This document shows positions 35,208 to 42,699 of a DNA stretch of 64,000 nucleotides, piece after piece (positions within the stretch are counted from its first letter, which is position 1; the number at the start of each line of letters is the position of its first letter). Source of the DNA: Microvirga terrestris (lineage in GTDB: Bacteria > Pseudomonadota > Alphaproteobacteria > Rhizobiales > Beijerinckiaceae). The translations under genes and the position numbers were made by a program. The notes beneath the pieces were generated by a model. The model was not told the origin of the DNA. It worked only from the letters and a program-made list of their open reading frames with translations, and did no database searches. Location: assembly GCF_015694425.1 (NCBI RefSeq), contig NZ_JADQDN010000006.1, positions 186,001-250,000 on the forward strand, given 5' to 3'.

Positions 35208-35327
35208 TTTTTCGGAGACAATGATTTTGGACGGTGCAAAACTGATTCAGCACGCCCGTTGATCTCCTGAAACTGTCTCCTGAAACTTCTGTCCTGAAAC
35301 ATCCAAGTGGTGATGAGTTTTCGGAGA
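35208..35327. repeat. Iteron-like and recombinase-site-like direct repeats
   Basis: TCCTGAAAC occurs three times at 35265-35273, 35278-35286 and 35292-35300 (13- and 14-bp spacing). It is flanked by two copies of TTTTCGGAGA (35209-35218 and 35318-35327). All lie in the 148-bp gap immediately before the serine recombinase gene. They may be recombinase or regulator binding sites. No known res sequence could be matched. Confidence 0.55.
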
Positions 35328-35332
35328 AGAAA

Positions 35333-35908
35333 GTGCTTGTTGGTTATGCTCGCGTCTCGACCAAGGACCAGAAGACTGAACTTCAGATGGATGCTCTGAA
35401 GGGCATGGGGTGCGAACGAGTCTTTATTGAGAAGGCATCGGGTGCGCAACGGGAACGACCAGAACTCAAGGCCGCCCTGGAGTTTGTCAGGGCAGGGGAC
35501 ACGATTGTTGTCTGGAAGATGGATCGTCTTGCTCGATCACTGAAACAGTTGATCGAGACTGTTGAGGGGCTCCAGCATCGTGAAATCGGATTTCGCTCCC
35601 TAACTGAGGCAATAGATACAACGACCCCAGGAGGGCGGTTGGTCTTCCACATATTTGCATCGTTGGCAGAGTTCGAACGATCCATTATCCGGGAGAGGAC
35701 AATGGCCGGGTTGGCGGCAGCCCAGGCAAGGGGACGGCTAGGTGGGCGACCACGCTCTCTTAACGAGCGGGACATTGCGCTTGCACGGACAATGCTGGCA
35801 GATGAGAAGATCACGGTAGCAGAGATTGCCAATATGCTGGGGGGCACGGCCTCGACATTGTACAGGTACATTCCGGCCGCAAGGGCAAGCACCATCCAAT
35901 ATGATTAA
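35333..35908 (+). CDS. Serine recombinase of the resolvase/invertase family
   Basis: A 191-aa small serine recombinase. The catalytic Ser is in VGYARVSTKDQ near residue 9, the DRLARS motif lies in VVWKMDRLARSLKQL, and the E helix ends FERSIIRERTMAGLAAAQARGRLGGRP. The C-terminal HTH (ITVAEIANMLGGTASTLYRYI) is typical of Tn3-type resolvases and Pin invertases. The start is GTG at 35333. It could resolve or invert DNA in the island, with the repeats just upstream as candidate sites. Confidence 0.92.
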   Translation: MLVGYARVSTKDQKTELQMDALKGMGCERVFIEKASGAQRERPELKAALEFVRAGDTIVVWKMDRLARSLKQLIETVEGLQHREIGFRSLTEAIDTTTPGGRLVFHIFASLAEFERSIIRERTMAGLAAAQARGRLGGRPRSLNERDIALARTMLADEKITVAEIANMLGGTASTLYRYIPAARASTIQYD

Positions 35909-36013
35909 GGTTGCTGGTTGATCAGAGAGATCTGGCGAGGCAGGTATTAACCAAGCAGCCTTTGCTAGTGAATGAAGAGGTGCATTGACCTAATGACGTC
36001 CAGGAGTGAGCCA

Positions 36014-36211
36014 CTAAAGCAGCTCAAGGATCAGACATTCGGCGAATGCCGCAATGGTAGGCGAAGGTCTTGGAGGGGCATCCATCCACACCCGCTTGGC
36101 CTCATCAATGAGCTTGGCCTTGCGCGTGTCACCGAGAGCGTTACGAAAGAGCAATAGCTCTACACAAGCCCGGATGCCTAGCAACTGAAAATTAGCCGTT
36201 TCAAGCCCCAT
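36014..36211 (-). CDS. Doubtful short reading frame or gene remnant
   Basis: A 65-codon frame in the 384-bp gap between the resolvase and R-M genes. Its composition (GIRACVELLLFRNALGDTRKAKLIDEAKRVWMD) looks protein-like, but the start lacks a clear ribosome binding site and no family is recognised. It may be a remnant; the rest of the gap shows nothing else. Confidence 0.25.
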   Translation of the reverse strand: MGLETANFQLLGIRACVELLLFRNALGDTRKAKLIDEAKRVWMDAPPRPSPTIAAFAECLILELL

Positions 36212-36292
36212 TCAAGTGGATGAGCCAGGAGGATAAAAAAGCACCTCCTTAGATCTAGTATAACATATTTTATGTGAGAAGAGACGGACGGA

Positions 36293-38140
36293 ATGAGGTT
36301 CATTGGAAACAAGGAGTTGATTGCCCCAGACATCAAGGAATTGCTGGCGGAGAATGGTCTCTTGGACAAGGGACTCACACTTTGCGATGCGTTTTGCGGA
36401 ACAGGCGCGGTTTCGGACTTGCTGAAGGATTCCTTTGACCTAGTTGTAAACGACTCCTTGAAATGGTGTACCGTTTATACCAAAGGAAGGGTAGTCTCCG
36501 GTACGTGTACGTTCTCTAAGCTCGGTTTCGACCCTTTTGCATTTTTGAACTCGAACAAGAAAACTAAAAAAGGGTTCTTCTTTAGAAATTACTCTCCTAC
36601 CGAATCTAGTAGGATGTATTTCATGCCCGAGAACGCTGGGCGTATCGATTATTTTAGAGCGACAATTGAAACGTGGCGCACACGTCATCTGATCGATGAT
36701 GACGAATACTGCTATCTGTTAGCCAGCCTTATTGAGTCTGTTTCCCGAGTGTCAAACACTGCCGGGGTGTATGGGGCGTTCTTGAAGCACTGGGATCCCA
36801 GAGCGAAGCGCGCAATTACATTCAGTCCTGTGGAAGCGAGGAGGCTGCCTCACCGCAAAATTCACCTCCATAACGAGAAGATCGAGGATATAATTGATAC
36901 GATAGATTGTGACATTCTGTATCTTGATCCTCCTTACACTCAGAATCAATACGGTACCCAGTACCATTTGTTGGAAACCCTGGTTCTGAACGATAATCCG
37001 CCAATTAGCCCAATCACTGGCTCGAGACCGACCGCGCCAATGCGGTCAGATTGGTCAAAAGACATAAAGAAACACATCCTCTTCGATAAAGTTGTGTCAA
37101 GAACAAAGGCCAAGCACATCATTTGTAGTTACAGCTCTGATGGATTTATGTCACAGAGTTATATAGCGGCTGTACTGAAGCGATATGGCACGGACGACTC
37201 TTTTACATGCAAAAAGATCTCTTACGATAAGTACACGAATTTTAAGTCGCGGGCTAAGGATGGGCATTTTGAATACTTATTTTATATAAGGAAGAAGCCT
37301 AAGTCGAAAGTGTATTACACATCGCCACTAAACTACATTGGCAGCAAAACGCGAATGCTTCCATTTCTTATGGCGAATATGCCAGACAAAATCGAGACAT
37401 TTGTCGATGCTTTCGGAGGCGGCTTTAATGTCGGTATCAATTCGAACGCTGACCGTATTGTGTACAACGACTACAATCACATCGTTAAGAACTTAATCGA
37501 GTCATTCCGAGTCAATGAGACGTACGATTATGTTCAGTACATCAGGCGCCAAATCAAAAAGTACGGCTTAGAAAAAGAAAACGCAGAGACGTATATGGCG
37601 GCCAGAGAGTATTATAACGCTTTGCCTATCGAGAGGCGTGATCCTCGGCTTCTATATACGGTTATTATGTATGGGTTTAACCAGCAAATTAGGTTCAACG
37701 GAGGTTATGAGTTCAATAACCCTGTCGGTATGCGCTGGTTTAACGAGAAGGTTCTTGAAAAACTTATAAGTTTTTCTGGTGCGGTCAAGAGCAAGAACAT
37801 TGTGTTCAAGAGCGTAGACTACGCAGATCTCGTTGATGAAATCCGCCCTGGATCATTTGTGTACATGGATCCGCCATATCGGCTAACCACAGGGGCCTAT
37901 AACGATGGCAAGCGGGGCTTTAAAGGGTGGGATGCCGAGGCCGAGAAGAGGATGTTTGAGTTCGCAGAGAAGCTTGACGCAGCAGCAGTGAAATTTATGA
38001 TTTCCTATGTTATCGGGCACAAGGGTAAAGTGAATGAGGCGCTAAAGAAATGGCTCTCCTCTAATAGTTTCAGGGTGATCGAATGTGATCGGGTTCAGGG
38101 TATAGGCAGAAACGAAGTGGTAATCGTCAATTATGCGTAA
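36293..38140 (+). CDS. Fused double Dam-type DNA adenine methyltransferase (R-M modification subunit)
   Basis: A 615-aa protein with two D12-class adenine methyltransferase domains in tandem. Domain 1 has FIGNKELI (3-10), FCGTG (34-38) and the catalytic DPPY at 212-215. Domain 2 has NYIGSKTRML (348-357), FGGGF (374-378) and DPPY at 526-529. Two domains in one chain is the layout of M.FokI-type enzymes, where each domain methylates one strand of an asymmetric site. The stop overlaps the downstream HNH gene by 8 bp. Codon use is AT-rich, unlike the chromosome, indicating recent transfer. The recognition site cannot be read from sequence. Confidence 0.88.
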   Translation: MRFIGNKELIAPDIKELLAENGLLDKGLTLCDAFCGTGAVSDLLKDSFDLVVNDSLKWCTVYTKGRVVSGTCTFSKLGFDPFAFLNSNKKTKKGFFFRNYSPTESSRMYFMPENAGRIDYFRATIETWRTRHLIDDDEYCYLLASLIESVSRVSNTAGVYGAFLKHWDPRAKRAITFSPVEARRLPHRKIHLHNEKIEDIIDTIDCDILYLDPPYTQNQYGTQYHLLETLVLNDNPPISPITGSRPTAPMRSDWSKDIKKHILFDKVVSRTKAKHIICSYSSDGFMSQSYIAAVLKRYGTDDSFTCKKISYDKYTNFKSRAKDGHFEYLFYIRKKPKSKVYYTSPLNYIGSKTRMLPFLMANMPDKIETFVDAFGGGFNVGINSNADRIVYNDYNHIVKNLIESFRVNETYDYVQYIRRQIKKYGLEKENAETYMAAREYYNALPIERRDPRLLYTVIMYGFNQQIRFNGGYEFNNPVGMRWFNEKVLEKLISFSGAVKSKNIVFKSVDYADLVDEIRPGSFVYMDPPYRLTTGAYNDGKRGFKGWDAEAEKRMFEFAEKLDAAAVKFMISYVIGHKGKVNEALKKWLSSNSFRVIECDRVQGIGRNEVVIVNYA

Positions 38141-39320
38141 AGTTGTGCCGCCTCACTTTATTATAAAAAACAGATTTCAAAAGGGAGGGACATATAAAGA
38201 CCTCCTGACTAAAGAGATCCTTTCCGACGTTTGCCTCAAAGTAATGGGGCGGGCTGATTACACATACGAATTTGACGATGAAGGTTACAACATTGGTAGG
38301 CTAGCAGTACTGAGTTATCGCGGTAAGGACGTTTTCATATCATTCTCTGAATCCAACATTCAGAGCAGAAATTCGAGCTTTCAAAGTTTGCCCAGCGCCC
38401 TGTCGCGTTTCATTCTGCACGAGAATGAAAGCAAGGAGATATGTTACTACGTTTTGCCGAACGTAGAGGGAAATCTTGAGACTGACTACTTTATATTCAT
38501 GTACAGACTGATGGCGACCGCTGGCGTTCAGCTCCTGAATCTAGATGACTTTGTAACCACTAGCATTGTTAAGTTTTCAAGTGCTGATGACGTAATCGTT
38601 CATAAGGACCGGCTCAGATCTCGTCAGAGAGCTAATAACTCTACATACCTGACGCGCGGTTCAGACAATTCTGTGCAGATATACGGCAAGACGTATGGCG
38701 CGAACAAATACGAGACGACCCTCCTTAGTGTTGCTCTTGCGAAGTTAGCTTCTGACCCAGTCGAGCTCTATGAGGTCAAGGAAGGAAATCTCCGCGCTCT
38801 GCCAGAAATGTCAAAGAATGCTATTCTTTCACTGGGTGGAGTGTCGATATTTACGTCTGATGCAGCAATTGAGGCGAGAGAGTTTGTACGTGACGACAGC
38901 CTAAGGTCCATCAGATTTGTCTATAATTTGCTAGAAAAATTTGGACACAAGAAATGCACACTTTGCGAATGCGAGGTGCCGCAAATCATTCAAGGAGCAC
39001 ATATTTGGCCTGTCGCAGCCATAAAAAAACAGACCAATTTAAGTCTAGAGAAAAAATTGGATCATGCTCTAGATGGACATAATGGCCTATGGTTATGCGA
39101 AAACCACCACAAGCTATTCGATTCCAACACGTTGATGCTTTCAGCGTCAGGTAAAGTAAAATATAAGCGTACCTTGAAGGTGAACGATATTGGCTACATC
39201 AGAGGAATAACTACAAGTAAGCAAATCCCTGCTGCATTTATGCATGAGAAGCTAAAAGCCTATTTGGTTAGGCGCAATAAGGCCATAGACGAGGGTCACT
39301 ATCTCCTTGTGGATGCTTAG
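38133..39320 (+). CDS. HNH endonuclease (R-M restriction subunit)
   Basis: A 395-aa nuclease. The N-terminal 230 residues, including YGKTYGANKYETTLL (184-198), are probably the DNA-recognition part. The C-terminal HNH domain has the zinc cysteines C275/C278 (KCTLCEC), H290 in GAHIWP, then DGHNGLWLCENHHKLFD (314-330) with N317, C322 and H325/H326. Translational coupling (8-bp overlap) with the double methyltransferase makes a type II restriction-modification pair likely. An asymmetric (type IIS-like) recognition site is predicted from the methylase layout. AT-rich like its partner. Confidence 0.85.
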   Translation: MRKVVPPHFIIKNRFQKGGTYKDLLTKEILSDVCLKVMGRADYTYEFDDEGYNIGRLAVLSYRGKDVFISFSESNIQSRNSSFQSLPSALSRFILHENESKEICYYVLPNVEGNLETDYFIFMYRLMATAGVQLLNLDDFVTTSIVKFSSADDVIVHKDRLRSRQRANNSTYLTRGSDNSVQIYGKTYGANKYETTLLSVALAKLASDPVELYEVKEGNLRALPEMSKNAILSLGGVSIFTSDAAIEAREFVRDDSLRSIRFVYNLLEKFGHKKCTLCECEVPQIIQGAHIWPVAAIKKQTNLSLEKKLDHALDGHNGLWLCENHHKLFDSNTLMLSASGKVKYKRTLKVNDIGYIRGITTSKQIPAAFMHEKLKAYLVRRNKAIDEGHYLLVDA

Positions 39321-39574
39321 ATTTATCCAATGTTGTAGATCAGGGATATGGCCCTCGTCATGGATTTCGAATGAGGCACTCATAAGCGTGATCTCCTTGC
39401 TGAGAGCCCCGCAAGGGCCCTTCTAGCCTGCTGCGCAACGGTGCAGCTCCAAGGAGGTGGGTCCTGGTTGATGTGCCAATGTCGCATAATTTAGGTACAC
39501 TTGGTAGCGGAGCAGCAGAATATCGCAGGCTAAAGTACGTGAGAAATCAATGCCTTGGTGATTCGGTAAGCGTT

Positions 39575-39591
39575 TCCCTCCTCCGCTACCA
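39575..39591 (+). repeat. attR: duplicated tRNA-Met 3' end
   Basis: An exact copy of the last 17 nt of tRNA-Met (28090-28106) about 11.5 kb away, 36 bp from the end of the ornithine cyclodeaminase gene. It marks the right end of the island. The region 39321-39626 otherwise holds no gene. Confidence 0.9.
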
Positions 39592-39626
39592 CCTTTTACC
39601 CCCGATCCTTGACACTACGCTAAAAT

Positions 39627-40682
39627 TCACGCCGCATTCGGCGTCGCCGCCGCACGTAGCAGCATGCCGAAGAGGTCGCGGGGTTCGTCGGGATCAGCCA
39701 GGAGATCGAGTTCGTCATAGAGGCCCGTCTGCTCGATCTGGCGCTTCACGTAACGCAGGGCCGAGAAATCCTCGATGGCGAAGCCCACGGAGTCGAAGAG
39801 GGTGATCTGCCGGTCGCCCGTGCGGCCGGGCGCGAGGCCTGCCAACACGCGCCACAGTTCGTGAACCGGATAATCCGGCGGAAGCTGCTGGATCTCGCCT
39901 TCGATGCGGGTCTGCGGCGGATATTCCACGAAGATGTCGGAGCGCTTCAGGATGTCGGCATGCAACTCGGTCTTGCCGGGGCAGTCGCCGCCCACCGCGT
40001 TGATGTGAAGGCCTGAGCCCACCATGTTGTCGGTGATGATCGTGGCGTTCTGCTTGTCGGCCGTGACCGTTGTGACGATCTGGACGCCTTCCATCGCCTC
40101 CTCAATGGAGTTGCATACCGTGATGCCGAAGCCCAGGCCTGCGAGATTGCGCACGCATTTCGTGCTGGCCGCCCGGTCGATGTCGTAGAGCCGCAACGTG
40201 TCGACGCCGAGCAGCGCCTTGAACGCGAGAGCCTGGAACTCGGCCTGCGCCCCATTGCCGATGATCGCCATGGCGCGCGCTCCCTTGGGAGCGAGGTGCT
40301 TGGCGGCGACCGCCGATGTTGCGGCGGTGCGCAGGGCCGTGAGAATGGTCATCTCGGTTAGGAGCACGGGATAGCCGGTTGCCACATCGGCCAGCACGCC
40401 GAAGGCCGTCACGGTCTGGCGCCCCTCGCGGGTGTTCTTGGGATGGCCGTTCACGTACTTGAAGCCATAGACCTCGCCGTCGCTGGTGGGCATGAGCTCG
40501 ATCACGCCTTCGCGGCTGTGCGAGGCCACCCGCGGAGTCTTATCGAAGGATTCCCAGCGCCGGAAATCGGCCTCGATGCATTCCGCAAGCTCCAGCAGGA
40601 AACGCTCCAAGCCGATAGCGAGAACAAGCTTCATCATACGGTCGACGCTGACGAAGGGGACGACGTTCAGTTTCAGGTTCAT
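39627..40682 (-). CDS. Ornithine cyclodeaminase
   Basis: A 351-aa enzyme of the OCD/mu-crystallin family that converts ornithine to proline and ammonia with NAD. The substrate-binding region KYVNGHPKNTREGRQTV, the Rossmann GNGAQAEFQA, and DPGKTELHADILKRSDI-like C-terminal motif (here GDCPGKTELHADILKRSDIFVEY) match. The start is ATG 40682; the longer frame runs into arginase. It lies 4 bp after the arginase gene on the same strand. Together they convert arginine to ornithine to proline. Confidence 0.93.
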   Translation of the reverse strand: MNLKLNVVPFVSVDRMMKLVLAIGLERFLLELAECIEADFRRWESFDKTPRVASHSREGVIELMPTSDGEVYGFKYVNGHPKNTREGRQTVTAFGVLADVATGYPVLLTEMTILTALRTAATSAVAAKHLAPKGARAMAIIGNGAQAEFQALAFKALLGVDTLRLYDIDRAASTKCVRNLAGLGFGITVCNSIEEAMEGVQIVTTVTADKQNATIITDNMVGSGLHINAVGGDCPGKTELHADILKRSDIFVEYPPQTRIEGEIQQLPPDYPVHELWRVLAGLAPGRTGDRQITLFDSVGFAIEDFSALRYVKRQIEQTGLYDELDLLADPDEPRDLFGMLLRAAATPNAA

Positions 40683-40686
40683 GGGC

Positions 40687-41637
40687 TCAGTGCGCTTTTG
40701 GAGTGTGACGGTAGCTCTGGGTCGGCCGGTCGAGCACGCGCCGGCCCATGAGGCTCGACACGAGGTCAACCATCAGAAGGGCTGTGCGCCCGCGCTCGTC
40801 GAGGAAGGGGTTGAGCTCGACCAGATCGATGCTCCGCACCAGGCCACTGTCGTGAAGCATCTCCATGATAAGATGCGCCTCGCGGAAGGTGGCGCCACCA
40901 GGCACCGTCGTGCCGACCCCGGGGGCGATGCCTGGATCGAGGAAATCCACATCCAGGCTCACGTGGAGAATGCCGTCGGCAGCCGCTACGCGCTTGAGGA
41001 AGGCGTCGAGCAGCGGCGCGACGCCGTTCTCGTCGATGGCGCGCATGTCGTGAACCGTCACGCCGGCGGTGGCGAGGGCAGACCGCTCCGCCGGGTCGAC
41101 GCTGCGGATGCCTATCATGCAGACGTTCTCGGGCTTGAGCGGATTGGCCACAGCCGGGAAGAAGCCCTCGAAGCCTCTCAGGCCCGTTGCATAGGCCATC
41201 GGCACCCCATGGAGGTTGCCGCTCGTCGTCGTCTCAAGCGTGTGGAAATCCGGATGGGAGTCGAGCCAGAGGACGAAGAACTCGTGGCCTTCCTTGGCAG
41301 CGCGGCGGGCTAGCCCTGTCATGGAGCCGGCAGACAAGCTGTGATCCCCGCCGATGAAGATCGGCATGCCGTCCCCGCTCGCCTGGTAGGCGGCCTCCGA
41401 GATGGCCTCGGTCCAGGCCACCGTTTCCGGCAGGGCCTTGATGGCACCGTTCGGGTGGCGCACTTCGCGCTGGGGGGCGGGCGCGATGTTGCCGCGATCC
41501 TCGACCGCATAGCCGAGATTGCGCAGCTCCGTCACGAGGCCTGCCGTCCGGAAAGCGCTGGGCCCCATGTCGCAGCCGAGCCGGCCGGCGCCCTCCTGCA
41601 CGGGTATGCCCAGAACGATGCATGTGGTCGAAACCAT
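40687..41637 (-). CDS. rocF: Arginase
   Basis: A 316-aa ureohydrolase that hydrolyses arginine to ornithine and urea with two Mn2+ ions. The motifs are IFIGGDHSLS, LWLDSHPDFHTLETTTSGNLHGVPMA (the DxHxD metal motif with Ser/Pro in the variable places), and LDVDFLDPGIAPGVGT. It is divergent from the Lrp/AsnC regulator, which likely controls it. Confidence 0.94.
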   Translation of the reverse strand: MVSTTCIVLGIPVQEGAGRLGCDMGPSAFRTAGLVTELRNLGYAVEDRGNIAPAPQREVRHPNGAIKALPETVAWTEAISEAAYQASGDGMPIFIGGDHSLSAGSMTGLARRAAKEGHEFFVLWLDSHPDFHTLETTTSGNLHGVPMAYATGLRGFEGFFPAVANPLKPENVCMIGIRSVDPAERSALATAGVTVHDMRAIDENGVAPLLDAFLKRVAAADGILHVSLDVDFLDPGIAPGVGTTVPGGATFREAHLIMEMLHDSGLVRSIDLVELNPFLDERGRTALLMVDLVSSLMGRRVLDRPTQSYRHTPKAH

Positions 41638-41693
41638 CCATCTCTCCCTCTCTTGCCGTCAAGCTACCGGAAGGCTTTGGCAGAATGAACAAG

Positions 41694-41712
41694 GTACTTT
41701 GACAAAGAGTAC
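41694..41712. promoter_or_regulatory. Candidate Lrp/AsnC operator between arginase and regulator genes
   Basis: GTACT (41694-41698) and AGTAC (41708-41712) form an inverted repeat around TTGACAAAG in the 123-bp divergent region. The site is a candidate for binding by the adjacent AsnC-family regulator. Assignment is by position only. Confidence 0.35.
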
Positions 41713-41760
41713 ATAACTTGTGATCATTCTGGTAAGATTAGCTAACCATAATGGCATTTG

Positions 41761-42198
41761 ATGGATGACCTCGACCAACGCCTGATCACGCTCCTGCGCC
41801 ATAACGGGCGGCGGAGCGTGTCGGACCTCGCTCTCATCCTCGGCGCCTCGCGCGCAACGGTCCGGTCCCGGATGGAGCGCCTTGAGCAGTCCGGGGACAT
41901 CGTGGGCTACACGGTGATTCTCCGGGCCGATGCCGTCGCGTTGCCGGTGCGTGGGATCATGCTGATCGAGGTGGAGGGGAGGGCAGGCGACCGGGTGGTG
42001 GATGCGCTCGGCGGCTTTCCGGAGGTGAGCGCCATTCACACGACGAATGGCAAATGGGATCTCATCGTCGAACTCGGCGCAACCAGCCTTTCGGATTTCG
42101 ACGCCATCCTGAGGCGGGTGCGTCTGATCCCAGGGGTCATCGCATCGGAAACGAACCTCCTGCTGGCTACACCACGCAGCACCCGCGCCAAGCTTTAG
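41761..42198 (+). CDS. Lrp/AsnC-family transcriptional regulator
   Basis: A 145-aa regulator with an N-terminal HTH (DLDQRLITLLRHNGRRSVSDLALILGASRATVRSRMERLEQSGDIVGYTV) and a C-terminal RAM ligand-binding domain (GIMLIEVEGRAGDRVVDALGGFPEVSAIHTTNGKWDLIVEL). It is divergent from arginase-ornithine cyclodeaminase, so arginine- or ornithine-responsive control is likely. The frame also permits a TTG start three bases earlier. Confidence 0.93.
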   Translation: MDDLDQRLITLLRHNGRRSVSDLALILGASRATVRSRMERLEQSGDIVGYTVILRADAVALPVRGIMLIEVEGRAGDRVVDALGGFPEVSAIHTTNGKWDLIVELGATSLSDFDAILRRVRLIPGVIASETNLLLATPRSTRAKL

Positions 42199-42285
42199 GA
42201 TTGCTTCCACAGCAGCAATAGCACCCGAGGCTGGCGCGACTTCCGCTATCCGCTACAGTGCCTGTTGTTTTTGAGAGGGCCATCC

Positions 42286-42678
42286 ATGTCGAAGGAAGTC
42301 GTTGAGGTTCCCATTCTGTCCGAAGGCGTGCGGAAGGTGGGCGTGCCGCTCTCCATGGTGACGAGGGCGAACGGGTTCGTGTTCGTGTCGGGAACGCCGC
42401 CATTCAACATGGAGAGTGGCGGTTTCGTGAAGGGTGACATCGAGGTGCAGACTGAGGCTTCGCTTCGGGCGCTTCAGCACTGCCTGGAGAGTGCCGGCAC
42501 CTCCCTCGACAAAGTGGTGATGGTGCGGATCTATGCGGCCAATGCCGGGTTCTATGGTGCCATCAATCGCGTCTATGCCCGCTTTTTCCCCGAGAACCCG
42601 CCTTCGCGGACCTTCGTGCCGGTTGCGTCCTGGCCCATGGAGTTCGACATCGAGATCGAGTGCATCGCGGTGGCCTGA
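42286..42678 (+). CDS. RidA-family protein
   Basis: A 130-aa YjgF/YER057c/UK114 protein. Family hallmarks are FVFVSGTPPFN, the Q-rich helix QTEASLRALQHCLESAG, VVMVRIYAAN and the C-terminal FDIEIECIAVA with IEIE before the end. The catalytic Arg of RidA proper (usually R in the second half) is replaced by a hydrophobic or Pro-rich stretch (ENPPSRTFVPVASWP), so deaminase activity is uncertain. ATG 42286 is preceded by a weak site. Confidence 0.88.
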   Translation: MSKEVVEVPILSEGVRKVGVPLSMVTRANGFVFVSGTPPFNMESGGFVKGDIEVQTEASLRALQHCLESAGTSLDKVVMVRIYAANAGFYGAINRVYARFFPENPPSRTFVPVASWPMEFDIEIECIAVA

Positions 42679-42699
42679 TCCTCCGTCGAGGGATCTCGA

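Larger units (their letters stand above)
28090..39591. mobile_element. Genomic island integrated in tRNA-Met
   Basis: An 11.5-kb element bounded by 17-bp direct repeats TCCCTCCTCCGCTACCA (28090-28106, the tRNA 3' end, and 39575-39591). A tyrosine integrase starts 96 bp inside attL. Cargo includes a putative Rep-like protein, MerR regulator, small membrane protein, secreted SH3b protein, serine recombinase and a restriction-modification pair. No capsid, tail or conjugation genes are present. The 36.3-39.3 kb segment is clearly AT-richer than the flanks. Mobility is probably integrase-driven excision, with transfer by unknown means. Confidence 0.9.

Noticed and set aside
35208-35327. CRISPR array
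   Set aside because: Repeats are 9-10 bp and spacing is 13-14 bp, far too short for a CRISPR array; no cas genes in the window.
39575-39591. Second tRNA-Met gene
   Set aside because: Only the last 17 nt of the tRNA are present, so it is the att copy and not a gene.
28090-39591. Prophage
   Set aside because: No capsid, tail, terminase or lysis genes are present; the holin-named gene at 10804 is outside the island and is a YqjE-like protein.
39473-39805. Frame crossing the right island boundary
   Set aside because: It spans attR and runs antisense into the ornithine cyclodeaminase gene; no motifs.
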